A DNA stretch of 17,900 bases from Flavobacterium sp. (GTDB taxonomy: Bacteria; Bacteroidota; Bacteroidia; Flavobacteriales; Flavobacteriaceae). The first letter of the stretch is position 1. Every line of letters starts with the position of its first letter. The stretch is taken from the NCBI RefSeq assembly GCF_003525665.1, contig NZ_DQDX01000121.1, positions 1-17,900 on the forward strand. Direction: 5' to 3'. The notes under the pieces were generated by a model. It was given only the letters and a program-made list of their open reading frames with translations, had not been told where the DNA came from and searched no databases. Of this stretch, positions 1-7,907 are shown piece after piece. The position numbers were made by a program, and so were the translations under genes.

Positions 1-1139
1 CTTCTAAGTTCATCAGCTTTTGCAAGCATCATGTCTTTTGTTAAATCTCCAATAGGTTCAAGCGAAAAAGCATTTTGATACGATTTTACAGCTCTTTTCA
101 TGTCGCCATTAAATTCATAATAACGTGCCAAGTGGTATTCGCCTAACATTGCTTTTGGATAAGATTTACTGGAAAGTTGTGCTAATTGTTCAAATTCATT
201 GTAAGCTTTGTTTTTTAAAATCGCGGCTTCAATTGCTTTGAAATCGTTAACACGAATTGGCATTTTTATTCCGATGGTTTTTTCTAAAACTTCATATTTA
301 TTTTTCAAATAATCAACATAACCTGATTCTAGTTTTACAATTTTTTGTTGAAATTCGTCTGTAGAAATTGGTTTGTAAGAAGCGAAAAATTGATAAAGTG
401 CATTTGGAATCGAATATAAAACAAGAGAATAATGAGATGCACCTTTTATTTCATCATATCTGTAATTTAAGTTTGGACTGCTAACAGATTTTATGTTGGT
501 ATCCAAAAGTGCAATGTTTTCACGCATTTTTTTAATATCGCCATCTGCTGATGATAAATAATAAAACATGTTTTGTTTTTGGGAAGCTAGTCGGTCGGCA
601 ATTCGAACTTCCATTTCGGTTGCAAGCTCTGGACTTAAGTTGATGTAGGCATTAAAAAGAGGTTGATCTTTATATAAGAATAGATTTATAAAACCTGCAG
701 TGACGTCATGTCCGGCGATAATTTTGAAATTTCCAACACGGTATTTTGATTGAATAAATGGTAACAATTCGCCAGCAATAAACTCAAAAAATTTCTCGCC
801 TTTTCCTACTGGTAATCCAGTTGATTCGTCTATTTTACAGTCGTCGTATCGTTCGCTGTTGCCATTTTGGTGCAAACCAACTATGATTGTCTCTGGTAAA
901 TCATCCCAATAATTTCCATAACTTAATGCACCATTAAAAGCATCAAAAAGATAATCTCCGTCAAGTAAAACCAATAAAGGATAGGTTTTTTTAGAATCTT
1001 TGCTGTAAGATGCTGGAATAGAAATAGTCAAATCTCTGTATTTATCCATTTTTCTAGACAGTACGCTATCTTTTACAATTTGAGAAAATCCGCTAAATGA
1101 GAAGCAAAAAAGGAGTAGAAATAAGAATAGTTTTTTCAT
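1..1139 (-). CDS. Secreted esterase-like alpha/beta-hydrolase with C-terminal TPR-like region (partial, nucleophile Ser replaced)
   Basis: I translated this by hand from ATG at 1139; 379 codons are visible and the C-terminus lies beyond the left edge. Residues 1-19 are a signal peptide (MKKLFLFLLLFCFSFSGFS, then Gln20), so the protein is exported. Residues about 30-260 resemble the putative-esterase family (Fes/IroE-like alpha/beta hydrolases), including the strand with YPLLVLLDGDYLF and a GASHYS segment whose His236 fits the catalytic His. The nucleophile elbow, normally GHSxGG, reads GHDVTAG at residues 143-149, so Asp145 stands where the catalytic Ser should be. Residues about 300-379 are helical and TPR-like (ARYYEFNGDMKRAVKSYQNA). 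It follows the flippase-like gene by 58 bp and may be co-transcribed with it. It may be a non-catalytic relative acting by binding. Family call fairly sure; activity and substrate unknown. Confidence 0.8.
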   Translation of the reverse strand, partial: MKKLFLFLLLFCFSFSGFSQIVKDSVLSRKMDKYRDLTISIPASYSKDSKKTYPLLVLLDGDYLFDAFNGALSYGNYWDDLPETIIVGLHQNGNSERYDDCKIDESTGLPVGKGEKFFEFIAGELLPFIQSKYRVGNFKIIAGHDVTAGFINLFLYKDQPLFNAYINLSPELATEMEVRIADRLASQKQNMFYYLSSADGDIKKMRENIALLDTNIKSVSSPNLNYRYDEIKGASHYSLVLYSIPNALYQFFASYKPISTDEFQQKIVKLESGYVDYLKNKYEVLEKTIGIKMPIRVNDFKAIEAAILKNKAYNEFEQLAQLSSKSYPKAMLGEYHLARYYEFNGDMKRAVKSYQNAFSLEPIGDLTKDMMLAKADELR

Positions 1140-1197
1140 GTTTTTGATGGGGTTTTATCTGTAAAATACACATTTTTTAACCCAAGCAAGATAATAA

Positions 1198-2160
1198 TTA
1201 TTTTCTATTTAAAATAGGAAGAAAAACATAAGAAATTATACCTAAAAGGATAGTGAAAATGGTTTGCGAAGTCCAAGCCAACCATCCAAATGCAGTTCCA
1301 ACATCGTTAGAAATTCCGTACAAACCAAAAATTAATGCTATAGAAAAAGGATATGCTCCCAATCCTCCATTGGAAAAACCAACTGCCAAACTTCCGAAAA
1401 TGAATCCCATTACTACTATGTTGAACGACATTTCTGCGGTTTCAGGAAGTGCAAAAATGGCTACATAGAACATCATTAAATAGGTAAACCAAATGAAGAA
1501 AGAGTGAAAAATGTACTTCCATTTGTTTTCCATTTTTAAAATTGTTGTCATTCCTTCAATTAATCCAGAGAGCTTTTTTTTCAGTTTCAAGATGATTTTC
1601 CATTCGGCGTAAATCCAAATTAGAACAAAAATCACGAATAAAATCACACCACATAGTGCCGCAATAAGGATTGATTTTACAGAAACATTTTTTGTTAAAA
1701 GAAATTGATATAATGTGTCAAATTGTGATACAAATCCGACGAAGACAAATAATAAAAATATACTAAAATCGACGATTCTTTCGGCAACAATAGTTCCGAA
1801 TGCCTTGTCGAAAGGTACGTTTTCATATTTTTTTAATAATGCTGCACGCGTAATTTCACCTGATCTTGGAACAGTAAAATTTACAAGATACGACACACAA
1901 ACAGTATAAAAATTATTGTAAAAATGAGTTTGATATCCTAAATGATTCAAGGCAAATTTCCATCGGTAGGCACGTGACCAAAATCCTAAAAACGCGAAAG
2001 CTAATGATAGGAGAATATAGTAATAATTGGCTTTTTGAAAGCTGATTTTTATTTTCTCAATTTCATCAGCAGTTAAGGTGGTAAATTGATAGTATATAAT
2101 CCCGATTCCAATAAATAATGGAATAAGAATGGTTAACCATTTTCTGATGAATTTTTTCAA
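1198..2160 (-). CDS. Flippase-like polytopic membrane protein (lysylphosphatidylglycerol synthase TM-region family, PF03706)
   Basis: A 320-residue inner-membrane protein with about eight hydrophobic segments, near residues 8-26, 46-66, 82-97, 132-146, 162-184, 217-238, 246-262 and 270-315. The family signature is clear: N94, P98-R99, G101-E102 and R105, then E127-R128 and D131 (AERIVD), and the late NGGLGAYPF loop at 264-272. This fold is shared by the MprF flippase domain and YbhN/AglD-type proteins. There is no lysyl-transferase domain, so it is not a full MprF. The start must be TTG at 2160: the frame is closed by TGA at 2170-2172 and there is no ATG in between. The TTG lies 4 bases past the panD stop, which suggests translational coupling. 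The likely role is lipid or glycolipid translocation; the substrate cannot be read from the sequence. Confidence 0.85.
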   Translation of the reverse strand: MKKFIRKWLTILIPLFIGIGIIYYQFTTLTADEIEKIKISFQKANYYYILLSLAFAFLGFWSRAYRWKFALNHLGYQTHFYNNFYTVCVSYLVNFTVPRSGEITRAALLKKYENVPFDKAFGTIVAERIVDFSIFLLFVFVGFVSQFDTLYQFLLTKNVSVKSILIAALCGVILFVIFVLIWIYAEWKIILKLKKKLSGLIEGMTTILKMENKWKYIFHSFFIWFTYLMMFYVAIFALPETAEMSFNIVVMGFIFGSLAVGFSNGGLGAYPFSIALIFGLYGISNDVGTAFGWLAWTSQTIFTILLGIISYVFLPILNRK

Positions 2161-2164
2161 AAGA

Positions 2165-2515
2165 TTAGGTCAAAGTATTATCAACTTCATTCGGGAAAAC
2201 CAACCAAGGCTTGAACGATTTAGCTTCTTCAAAATCTAAAGTAGCATAAGAAATTATAATGATAATGTCTCCAGCATGCACTTTTCTAGCTGCTGGACCA
2301 TTAAGAGTAATTTCGCCCGAATTTCTTGCGCCTTTAATAGCGTAAGTTTCAAAACGTTCTCCGTTGTTGATATTTACTATTGATACTTTTTCGCCTTCAA
2401 TTAAGTTTGAGGCGTCCATTAAAGCTTCATCGATAGTGATACTACCAATATAATTTAAATCTGCGCCAGTTACTTTAACGCGATGTATTTTCGATTTTAC
2501 GACTTGAATTTGCAT
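2165..2515 (-). CDS. panD: Aspartate 1-decarboxylase proenzyme
   Basis: A 116-residue cytoplasmic enzyme that makes beta-alanine from L-aspartate for pantothenate/CoA synthesis. It is a pyruvoyl enzyme made by self-cleavage, and the cleavage site is present as Y22-I23-G24-S25, so Ser25 becomes the pyruvoyl group. Other active-site residues fall at the same numbers as in E. coli PanD: K9, R54, T57, Y58 and N72, followed by G73-P74-A75-A76. Length is close to the usual 115-130. It lies 27 bp downstream of panC on the same strand, so the two genes supplying the last steps to pantothenate are together. Its stop is 4 bp before the flippase-like gene. Nothing unusual in the protein. Confidence 0.97.
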   Translation of the reverse strand: MQIQVVKSKIHRVKVTGADLNYIGSITIDEALMDASNLIEGEKVSIVNINNGERFETYAIKGARNSGEITLNGPAARKVHAGDIIIIISYATLDFEEAKSFKPWLVFPNEVDNTLT

Positions 2516-2542
2516 GGGACAAAGTTAATTTATTTTTTTTAT

Positions 2543-3388
2543 TTAGAATGAAATTGTGTCAATCAATCTTATATTATTAACAAAAACGGCAATGAAACCT
2601 CTGTATTTTTTATCTTTACTTTTTCTTACACAAGGCAATAATGTTGCTTCGTCGGCAATTTCAAAGTATTCTAATTCAAATGTTTGATTGTTTTTAAATG
2701 TTTTTGAAACGAATTCAGAAACCTCCTTTGCAGATTTCGTGCCAAAAAGAGTTTTAGCTTCACTTATTGTTTTAAAAATAATTGATGCTTTTTCTTTTTC
2801 ATCGCTTGTAAGGCGTTCGTTTCTTGAGCTCATTGCCAATCCGTTTGGTTCTCTAAAGATTGAACAACCTATTATATTTACTGGAAGATGCTCTTTTTCG
2901 ACTAACTTTTTTACAATTTGCAATTGCTGAAAATCTTTTTCTCCAAAGTACGCATTGGTTGGATTTACAATTTCGAAGAGACGTTTTACAACTGTACCAA
3001 CTCCGTCAAAATGTCCGGGTCTAAATTTTCCTTCCATTTGATGTTCTAATCCGTCAAAATCGTAGTGATTGGATTTGGTGTTGCCCTCATAAATATCATC
3101 AACAGTTGGTGCATAAACAATAATTTTGTTAGACACCGATTTGATTTTTTCTACATCATTATCAAGCGTTCTAGGATATTTAGCCAAATCTTCTTGATTA
3201 TTAAACTGAGTAGGATTTACAAAAATACTTATCACAGTTAGCGAATTATTTTCTGTAGATTTTTTTAGTAGCGATAAATGACCAGCATGCAATGCGCCCA
3301 TGGTAGGCACAAAACCAATTGTAGAATTCAAACTACTATTGGTGTTGATGAAGTGATTTAAATCGACTTTATTGTTAAAAACATTCAT
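2543..3388 (-). CDS. panC: Pantoate--beta-alanine ligase (pantothenate synthetase)
   Basis: A 281-residue cytoplasmic enzyme that joins pantoate to beta-alanine using ATP, via a pantoyl-adenylate. It belongs to the HIGH/KMSKS nucleotidyltransferase superfamily. Visible motifs: PTMGALHAGH at residues 28-37 (the HxGH signature at 34-37), FVNPTQF for substrate binding, YFGEKDFQQL in the middle, and MSSRNERL as the KMSKS-equivalent loop. Length matches the family (about 280). ATG at 3388 is the first codon in a good context, 24 bases from a TAAGTTTG -7 promoter element. It is the first gene of the minus-strand unit panC-panD-flippase-esterase and is divergent from the glycosyltransferase-5-like gene. 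No pantoate-producing gene (panB, panE) is in the window. Confidence 0.97.
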   Translation of the reverse strand: MNVFNNKVDLNHFINTNSSLNSTIGFVPTMGALHAGHLSLLKKSTENNSLTVISIFVNPTQFNNQEDLAKYPRTLDNDVEKIKSVSNKIIVYAPTVDDIYEGNTKSNHYDFDGLEHQMEGKFRPGHFDGVGTVVKRLFEIVNPTNAYFGEKDFQQLQIVKKLVEKEHLPVNIIGCSIFREPNGLAMSSRNERLTSDEKEKASIIFKTISEAKTLFGTKSAKEVSEFVSKTFKNNQTFELEYFEIADEATLLPCVRKSKDKKYRGFIAVFVNNIRLIDTISF

Positions 3389-3411
3389 GGAGTTTTTATT
3401 AAAATAGGGTA

Positions 3412-3419
3412 CAAACTTA
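3412..3419 (-). promoter_or_regulatory. Bacteroidota -7 promoter element of panC
   Basis: On the minus strand the sequence reads TAAGTTTG, a full match to the TAnnTTTG consensus of the Bacteroidota primary sigma factor, about 24 bases upstream of the panC ATG. A weak TTA-type -33 region lies near 3439-3442, inside the DNA that also serves the opposite promoter. Predicted transcript start is about 3406-3409, giving a short leader. Confidence 0.55.
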
Positions 3420-3450
3420 CTACTTTAGTATTTATCTGCATAAATTTTTG

Positions 3451-3458
3451 TAATTTTG
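3451..3458 (+). promoter_or_regulatory. Bacteroidota -7 promoter element of the GT5-like/DUF4270/glmS unit
   Basis: The plus strand reads TAATTTTG, a full TAnnTTTG match. A TTTA at 3424-3427 is the best -33 candidate at about the right distance. The predicted start near 3462 leaves a leader of about 33 bases before ATG 3495. The two divergent -7 boxes are separated by only 31 bp. Confidence 0.5.
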
Positions 3459-3494
3459 CATGTTTTTATACCCAATAAATAAATAAATTCAATA

Positions 3495-4298
3495 ATGGAA
3501 GATAAGAGGATATTGTATGTATCATCTGAAGTGGTGCCGTATTTAGCAGAGAACGAGGTTTCTTTAATGTCGTATGATGTGCCAAAATTAATTAATGATC
3601 AAGGCGGACAGATTCGAATTTTTATGCCTAGGTATGGAAATATAAATGAGAGAAGACATCAATTGCATGAGGTAATTCGTTTATCTGGTATGAATTTAGT
3701 TGTTAATGATGTTGACATGCCACTTATTATAAAAGTAGCGTCAATTCCTAAAGAGCGAATTCAAGTTTATTTTATAGACAATGATGAATATTTTAAGAGA
3801 AAGGCAACTTTTTCTGACGAAGATGGCGTTATGTATCCTGATAATGACGAACGTGCTATATTCTTTGCAAAAGGAGTTGTAGAAACCGTAAAGAAATTAA
3901 ATTGGGTTCCAGATATTATTCATGTTCACGGTTGGATGGCTTCAATGTTGCCAATTTACATGAAACATTATTACAAAGATGAAGCGTTGTTTTCTGAAAC
4001 TAAGATAGTTAGTTCTATCTACAGTCAATCATTTGATGGAAATTTAGATTTAGAAATGATAAACAAAGTAGAATTTGACGGAATTCCAAAAGATGCTATT
4101 TCAGATTTGGCAAACCCAACTTATGAAAACATTATTAAAGCTTCAATAAATCACTCTGATGCGGTGATAATTGCTTCCGAAAATCTTTCTGCAAGTTTAA
4201 CAAAATATATAGAATCTTCAGGAAAACCTTTTTTACCTTTCGCTCCCAAAGATGAGTTTGCAAAGCTTTACACGTCTTTTTATAAAAACATGTTATAA
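3495..4298 (+). CDS. Orphan glycosyltransferase-5 N-terminal-domain protein (annotated elsewhere as glycogen/starch synthase), probably non-catalytic
   Basis: This 267-residue protein matches only the first (N-terminal) Rossmann-like domain of GlgA-type glycogen synthases (PF08323). The opening strand reads ILYVSSEVVPYLAENEVS, where true GlgA has a K-T-G-G-L ADP-glucose-binding motif; here it is A-E-N-E-V. Later landmarks persist: PDNDERAIFFAKGVVE (around 112-127) and IIHVHGWMASMLP, where GlgA usually has HxHDWH. GlgA is about 480 residues; here the C-terminal GT-B domain is absent. It has not been frameshifted away, because the DUF4270 gene begins 18 bp after the stop. No glycogen genes are nearby. 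I infer a stable, non-catalytic relative, perhaps sugar-nucleotide or protein binding, co-transcribed with DUF4270 and glmS. A glycogen synthase name would be misleading. Confidence 0.8.
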   Translation: MEDKRILYVSSEVVPYLAENEVSLMSYDVPKLINDQGGQIRIFMPRYGNINERRHQLHEVIRLSGMNLVVNDVDMPLIIKVASIPKERIQVYFIDNDEYFKRKATFSDEDGVMYPDNDERAIFFAKGVVETVKKLNWVPDIIHVHGWMASMLPIYMKHYYKDEALFSETKIVSSIYSQSFDGNLDLEMINKVEFDGIPKDAISDLANPTYENIIKASINHSDAVIIASENLSASLTKYIESSGKPFLPFAPKDEFAKLYTSFYKNML

Positions 4299-4316
4299 TA
4301 ATTTTTAAAGTTTAAT

Positions 4317-5990
4317 ATGAAATTTAATTCTTTTTTTAAAACCCTTTTATTAGGTTTAACTCTGGTACTTTTTGCTTCTTGTGATAAAGATTTTAATGAA
4401 GTAGGTACAAACATTATTGGTGAAGATCATTACGATTTTGATGTAGATAGCACAAAAACTGTTGTTGCTTACAACCAGCCTTTTGGAGCAGTTCAAACTA
4501 ATAATTTACCTACAAATGCATTAGGTTACTACAATCATCCTGTTTTTGGTAAAACCAAAGCTAGTTTTGTAACTCAATTAGAATTAATTGCAGCAAATCC
4601 TAAATTTATTAATCCTGCAGCAGTTGATATTGACTCAGTTTACCTGTATGTACCTTATTTTATTAATGCTAGGAAAACAGTAAAAAATAGTCAAACTGGA
4701 GATTCAACTTATGAGTTAGATTCTATTTACGGTTCAAGTCCTATTAAGCTGGAAGTTTTCGAGTCAAAATATTATTTAAGAGATTTTGATGCCTCTACTG
4801 GTTTAGAAGAAGTACAACGTTATTATTCTAATCAAAAACCATTATTTGACAATAACCACAATACAGTAGCAGGAAGATTGAACGATTCTACGGCACAGAT
4901 TCAAAATGTGAATTTTGAGTTTAAACCAAATGAAATAAAATTACAGTACTATAATTTTGAAAAAGAGCAAACTGTTGTTAAACAGCGTTTGGCTCCTGGA
5001 ATTTTTGTAAAATTAAGCAGAGAATTCTTTATGCAAAAATTAGTTAATGCACCAGCAGGAACATTAACTAACAACAATACTTTTAAAGATTATTTTAGAG
5101 GTTTATATTTTAGAGTGAATAATTCTGATTCATCTACAGAACAGGGAAGTCTTGCATTACTTGACTTTAAAAAAGGAAAAATAGTTATGTCTTATCATGA
5201 TGAGACGACTGCAACCAATAATGAAAGGATTAGAAGAGAATTGACTATAAATTTAGGAGGTAATACAGTAAATTTATTTGAAACAGAAAACACAGCTTCG
5301 AGTTCAAGTTATATCGCTGCATTAACCAACAATACACCTGATACACCAGCTGGCGATGAAAAATTATACTTGAAAGGTCAAAATGGTTCAATGGCAGTTA
5401 TTGAATTATTTGGTCCAGATTCACCATTAGATGCTGATGATATTCCAGAAGAACTAGAGGAAATTAAAGCAAATAAATGGTTAATAAACGAGGCAAGTCT
5501 AACGTTTTTCATAGATCGTGATGCTATGCTAAGTTCAGAATTTGAACCAATACGTATTTATTTATACGATTTAGAGAACAATGTACCAATTGTTGATTAT
5601 ACTTTTGATGGAACTGAAAATAACGTTAATCCTAAGCTCAATAAATTAATTCACGGTGGAATTATTGAAAGAGACGAAGTGGTAGAAGGCGTGCCTACAA
5701 AAGGGATTCAGTACAAAATAAGACTTACAAGGTATCTAATGAGTTTATTGGCAGATGAAAACGCAAGTAAAAATGTAAAATTAGGTTTAGTAGTAACAGA
5801 ATCTATTGCGGCAATAACAAATGCTAAACTGCAAACGCCAATTACAAATTATAATGATATAAAATTTTCACCATTGGCAAGTGTAATGAATCCACTTGGA
5901 ACAGTTTTACACGGAACTAATATTTTACCAAATACTGAAAATTATGGTAAGAGGTTAAAACTTAAAATTTATTACACGAAACCTAACTAA
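4317..5990 (+). CDS. DUF4270-family lipoprotein
   Basis: A 557-residue protein with a lipoprotein signal peptide: basic start, hydrophobic core, and lipobox F19-A20-S21 before Cys22. The mature N-terminus C-D-K-D-F-N-E-V-G is typical of DUF4270, a Bacteroidota family of unknown function. The rest is soluble, rich in Asn, Thr and aromatic residues with predicted beta-strand character and no further membrane segments. Paired acidic residues soon after Cys22 are compatible with outer-membrane, perhaps surface, location, but do not form a clean export signal. It starts 18 bp after the GT5-like gene and ends 15 bp before glmS, so the three are probably one transcript. A role in envelope or exopolysaccharide assembly would fit the glmS link, but that is inference. 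Family assignment is from overall resemblance. Confidence 0.8.
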   Translation: MKFNSFFKTLLLGLTLVLFASCDKDFNEVGTNIIGEDHYDFDVDSTKTVVAYNQPFGAVQTNNLPTNALGYYNHPVFGKTKASFVTQLELIAANPKFINPAAVDIDSVYLYVPYFINARKTVKNSQTGDSTYELDSIYGSSPIKLEVFESKYYLRDFDASTGLEEVQRYYSNQKPLFDNNHNTVAGRLNDSTAQIQNVNFEFKPNEIKLQYYNFEKEQTVVKQRLAPGIFVKLSREFFMQKLVNAPAGTLTNNNTFKDYFRGLYFRVNNSDSSTEQGSLALLDFKKGKIVMSYHDETTATNNERIRRELTINLGGNTVNLFETENTASSSSYIAALTNNTPDTPAGDEKLYLKGQNGSMAVIELFGPDSPLDADDIPEELEEIKANKWLINEASLTFFIDRDAMLSSEFEPIRIYLYDLENNVPIVDYTFDGTENNVNPKLNKLIHGGIIERDEVVEGVPTKGIQYKIRLTRYLMSLLADENASKNVKLGLVVTESIAAITNAKLQTPITNYNDIKFSPLASVMNPLGTVLHGTNILPNTENYGKRLKLKIYYTKPN

Positions 5991-6005
5991 TTTAATTAAG
6001 AGCTT

Positions 6006-7856
6006 ATGTGCGGAATTGTTGGATATATTGGATACAGAGAGGCGTATCCTATTGTTATTAAAGGTTTAAAAAGACTAGAATACAGAGGTTATGATAGTGC
6101 TGGAATTATGCTTTATGATGGAACCGATTTAAAGATTTCCAAAACTAAAGGTAAAGTTTCAAACTTAGAAACTAAATCGGCCGAAGAAATTTCTACAAAT
6201 GGAACCATCGGAATGGGTCATACGCGTTGGGCAACTCATGGAGTTCCTAATGATGTGAATTCGCATCCTCATTTGTCAAATTCTGGGAACTTAGCTATAA
6301 TTCACAATGGAATCATTGAAAATTATGAGCCATTAAAAAAGGAATTAATTAAAAGAGGTTACGTTTTTAAATCAGATACTGATACTGAGGTATTAGTAAA
6401 TCTAATTGAAGATGTACAAAAGAAAGACAAATTGAAACTTGGAAAAGCTGTACAAATAGCATTAAACCAAGTGGTTGGAGCCTATGCAATTTGTGTTTTT
6501 GATAAACAAAAGCCAGACGAAATAGTTGTTGCTAGATTGGGAAGTCCATTAGCAATTGGAGTTGGTGAAGGTGAGTATTTTATTGCTTCTGATGCATCTC
6601 CGTTTATTGAATACACCTCTAATGCTATTTATCTTGAAGATGAAGAAATGGCAATTGTTCGCTTGAACAAACCTTTAAAAATTAGAAAAATTAAAGATGA
6701 TTCATTAGTTGATCCATATGTTCAAGAGTTGCAAATGAATTTAGAGCAAATTGAAAAAGGTGGTTATGACCATTTTATGCTTAAAGAAATCTATGAGCAA
6801 CCTAATGTTATAAAAGATACTTACAGAGGAAGACTTCACGCCAATAGCGGAATTATCCAAATGGCAGGAATCGAAGATAACTTAGAGAAGTTTTTAAATG
6901 CCGATAGAATATTAATCATCGCTTGTGGAACTTCATGGCATGCTGGTTTAGTTGCAGAATATGTAATTGAAGAGTTTGCAAGAATTCCGGTTGAAGTAGA
7001 ATATGCTTCAGAATTTAGATATAGAAATCCAATTATCACCAATAAAGATGTGGTAATTGCCATTTCTCAATCGGGTGAAACTGCCGATACCTTAGCTGCA
7101 ATTAAGTTAGCTAAAGAAAAAGGAGCATTTGTATTTGGAGTTTGTAATGTGGTTGGTTCATCAATTTCAAGAGAAACTCACGCTGGAGCATACACGCATG
7201 CTGGACCAGAAATTGGAGTAGCTTCAACAAAAGCTTTTACAACGCAAATTACTGTTTTAACAATGATTGCTCTTCGTCTTGCAAAAGCAAAAGGAACTAT
7301 GTCTAATTCAGATTTCCACAGATATCTACAAGAACTAGAAGTAATTCCAGAAAAAGTTGCTGAAGCATTAAAATCAACAAATGATATTGCTAAAGAAATA
7401 GCTTCAATATATAAAGATGCGCCAAATTGCCTTTACTTAGGAAGAGGTTATAATTTTCCAGTTGCTTTAGAAGGTGCGTTAAAACTAAAAGAGATTTCAT
7501 ACATTCATGCAGAAGGTTATCCAGCAGCAGAAATGAAACACGGACCAATTGCTTTAATTGATGAGAAAATGCCAGTTGTTGTTATTGCTCCTAAACAAGG
7601 ACATTATGATAAAGTGGTTAGTAATATTCAAGAAATTAAATCTAGAAGTGGTAAAATTATTGCCGTTGTAACTAAAGGTGATACTCAAGTAAAGGAACTT
7701 GCCGATCACGTAATTGAAATTCCAGAAACTTCAGATGCTTTATCACCATTGTTAACTACAATTCCTTTGCAATTATTGTCATACCATATTGCAGTAATGA
7801 GAGGTTGTAATGTAGATCAACCTAGAAATTTAGCAAAATCGGTAACGGTAGAGTAA
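6006..7856 (+). CDS. glmS: Glutamine--fructose-6-phosphate aminotransferase (isomerizing)
   Basis: A 616-residue cytoplasmic enzyme making glucosamine-6-phosphate from fructose-6-phosphate and glutamine, the first step to UDP-GlcNAc for peptidoglycan and LPS. The N-terminal glutaminase domain begins MCGIVGYIG with Cys2 as nucleophile and contains GHTRWATHG, NGIIENY and SDTDTEVL. Two SIS sugar-binding domains follow: the first with ACGTSWHAG (near 306) and SQSGETADT, the second with GRGYNFPVALEGALKLKEI (near 477) and AEMKHGPIALID. The C-terminus PRNLAKSVTVE carries Lys611, equivalent to E. coli Lys603, which opens the sugar. Length is near the usual 609. ATG 6006 is fixed because Cys must follow Met1. 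It lies 15 bp after DUF4270. No glmS ribozyme is seen upstream. Confidence 0.98.
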   Translation: MCGIVGYIGYREAYPIVIKGLKRLEYRGYDSAGIMLYDGTDLKISKTKGKVSNLETKSAEEISTNGTIGMGHTRWATHGVPNDVNSHPHLSNSGNLAIIHNGIIENYEPLKKELIKRGYVFKSDTDTEVLVNLIEDVQKKDKLKLGKAVQIALNQVVGAYAICVFDKQKPDEIVVARLGSPLAIGVGEGEYFIASDASPFIEYTSNAIYLEDEEMAIVRLNKPLKIRKIKDDSLVDPYVQELQMNLEQIEKGGYDHFMLKEIYEQPNVIKDTYRGRLHANSGIIQMAGIEDNLEKFLNADRILIIACGTSWHAGLVAEYVIEEFARIPVEVEYASEFRYRNPIITNKDVVIAISQSGETADTLAAIKLAKEKGAFVFGVCNVVGSSISRETHAGAYTHAGPEIGVASTKAFTTQITVLTMIALRLAKAKGTMSNSDFHRYLQELEVIPEKVAEALKSTNDIAKEIASIYKDAPNCLYLGRGYNFPVALEGALKLKEISYIHAEGYPAAEMKHGPIALIDEKMPVVVIAPKQGHYDKVVSNIQEIKSRSGKIIAVVTKGDTQVKELADHVIEIPETSDALSPLLTTIPLQLLSYHIAVMRGCNVDQPRNLAKSVTVE

Positions 7857-7880
7857 AAAAATTAAATTATATTTAAAAAA

Positions 7881-7907
7881 AGCGAGAAATTTTTCTCGCT
7901 TTTTTTA
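7881..7907 (+). terminator. Rho-independent terminator after glmS
   Basis: AGCGAGAA (7881-7888) pairs with TTCTCGCT (7893-7900) around a 4-base loop, followed by a T run. A run of A precedes the stem, so it could work in both directions. It lies 24 bp after the glmS stop and closes the unit. Confidence 0.9.

Noticed and set aside
1140..1197. Separate promoter for the esterase-like gene (TATTTTAC on the minus strand)
   Set aside because: It mismatches the TAnnTTTG consensus at two specified positions, so co-transcription with the upstream genes is at least as likely.
1253..1909. Two plus-strand open frames (71 and 64 codons) opposite the flippase-like gene
   Set aside because: They lie wholly antisense to a well-supported membrane-protein gene and show no family features or promoter.
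4299..4316. Possibility that the GT5-like gene is a frameshifted glgA
   Set aside because: There is no remaining C-terminal GT-B sequence downstream; DUF4270 starts 18 bp after the stop.
5991..6005. glmS ribozyme or amino-sugar riboswitch upstream of glmS
   Set aside because: Only 15 bp separate the DUF4270 stop from the glmS start, so there is no room for one in the gap.
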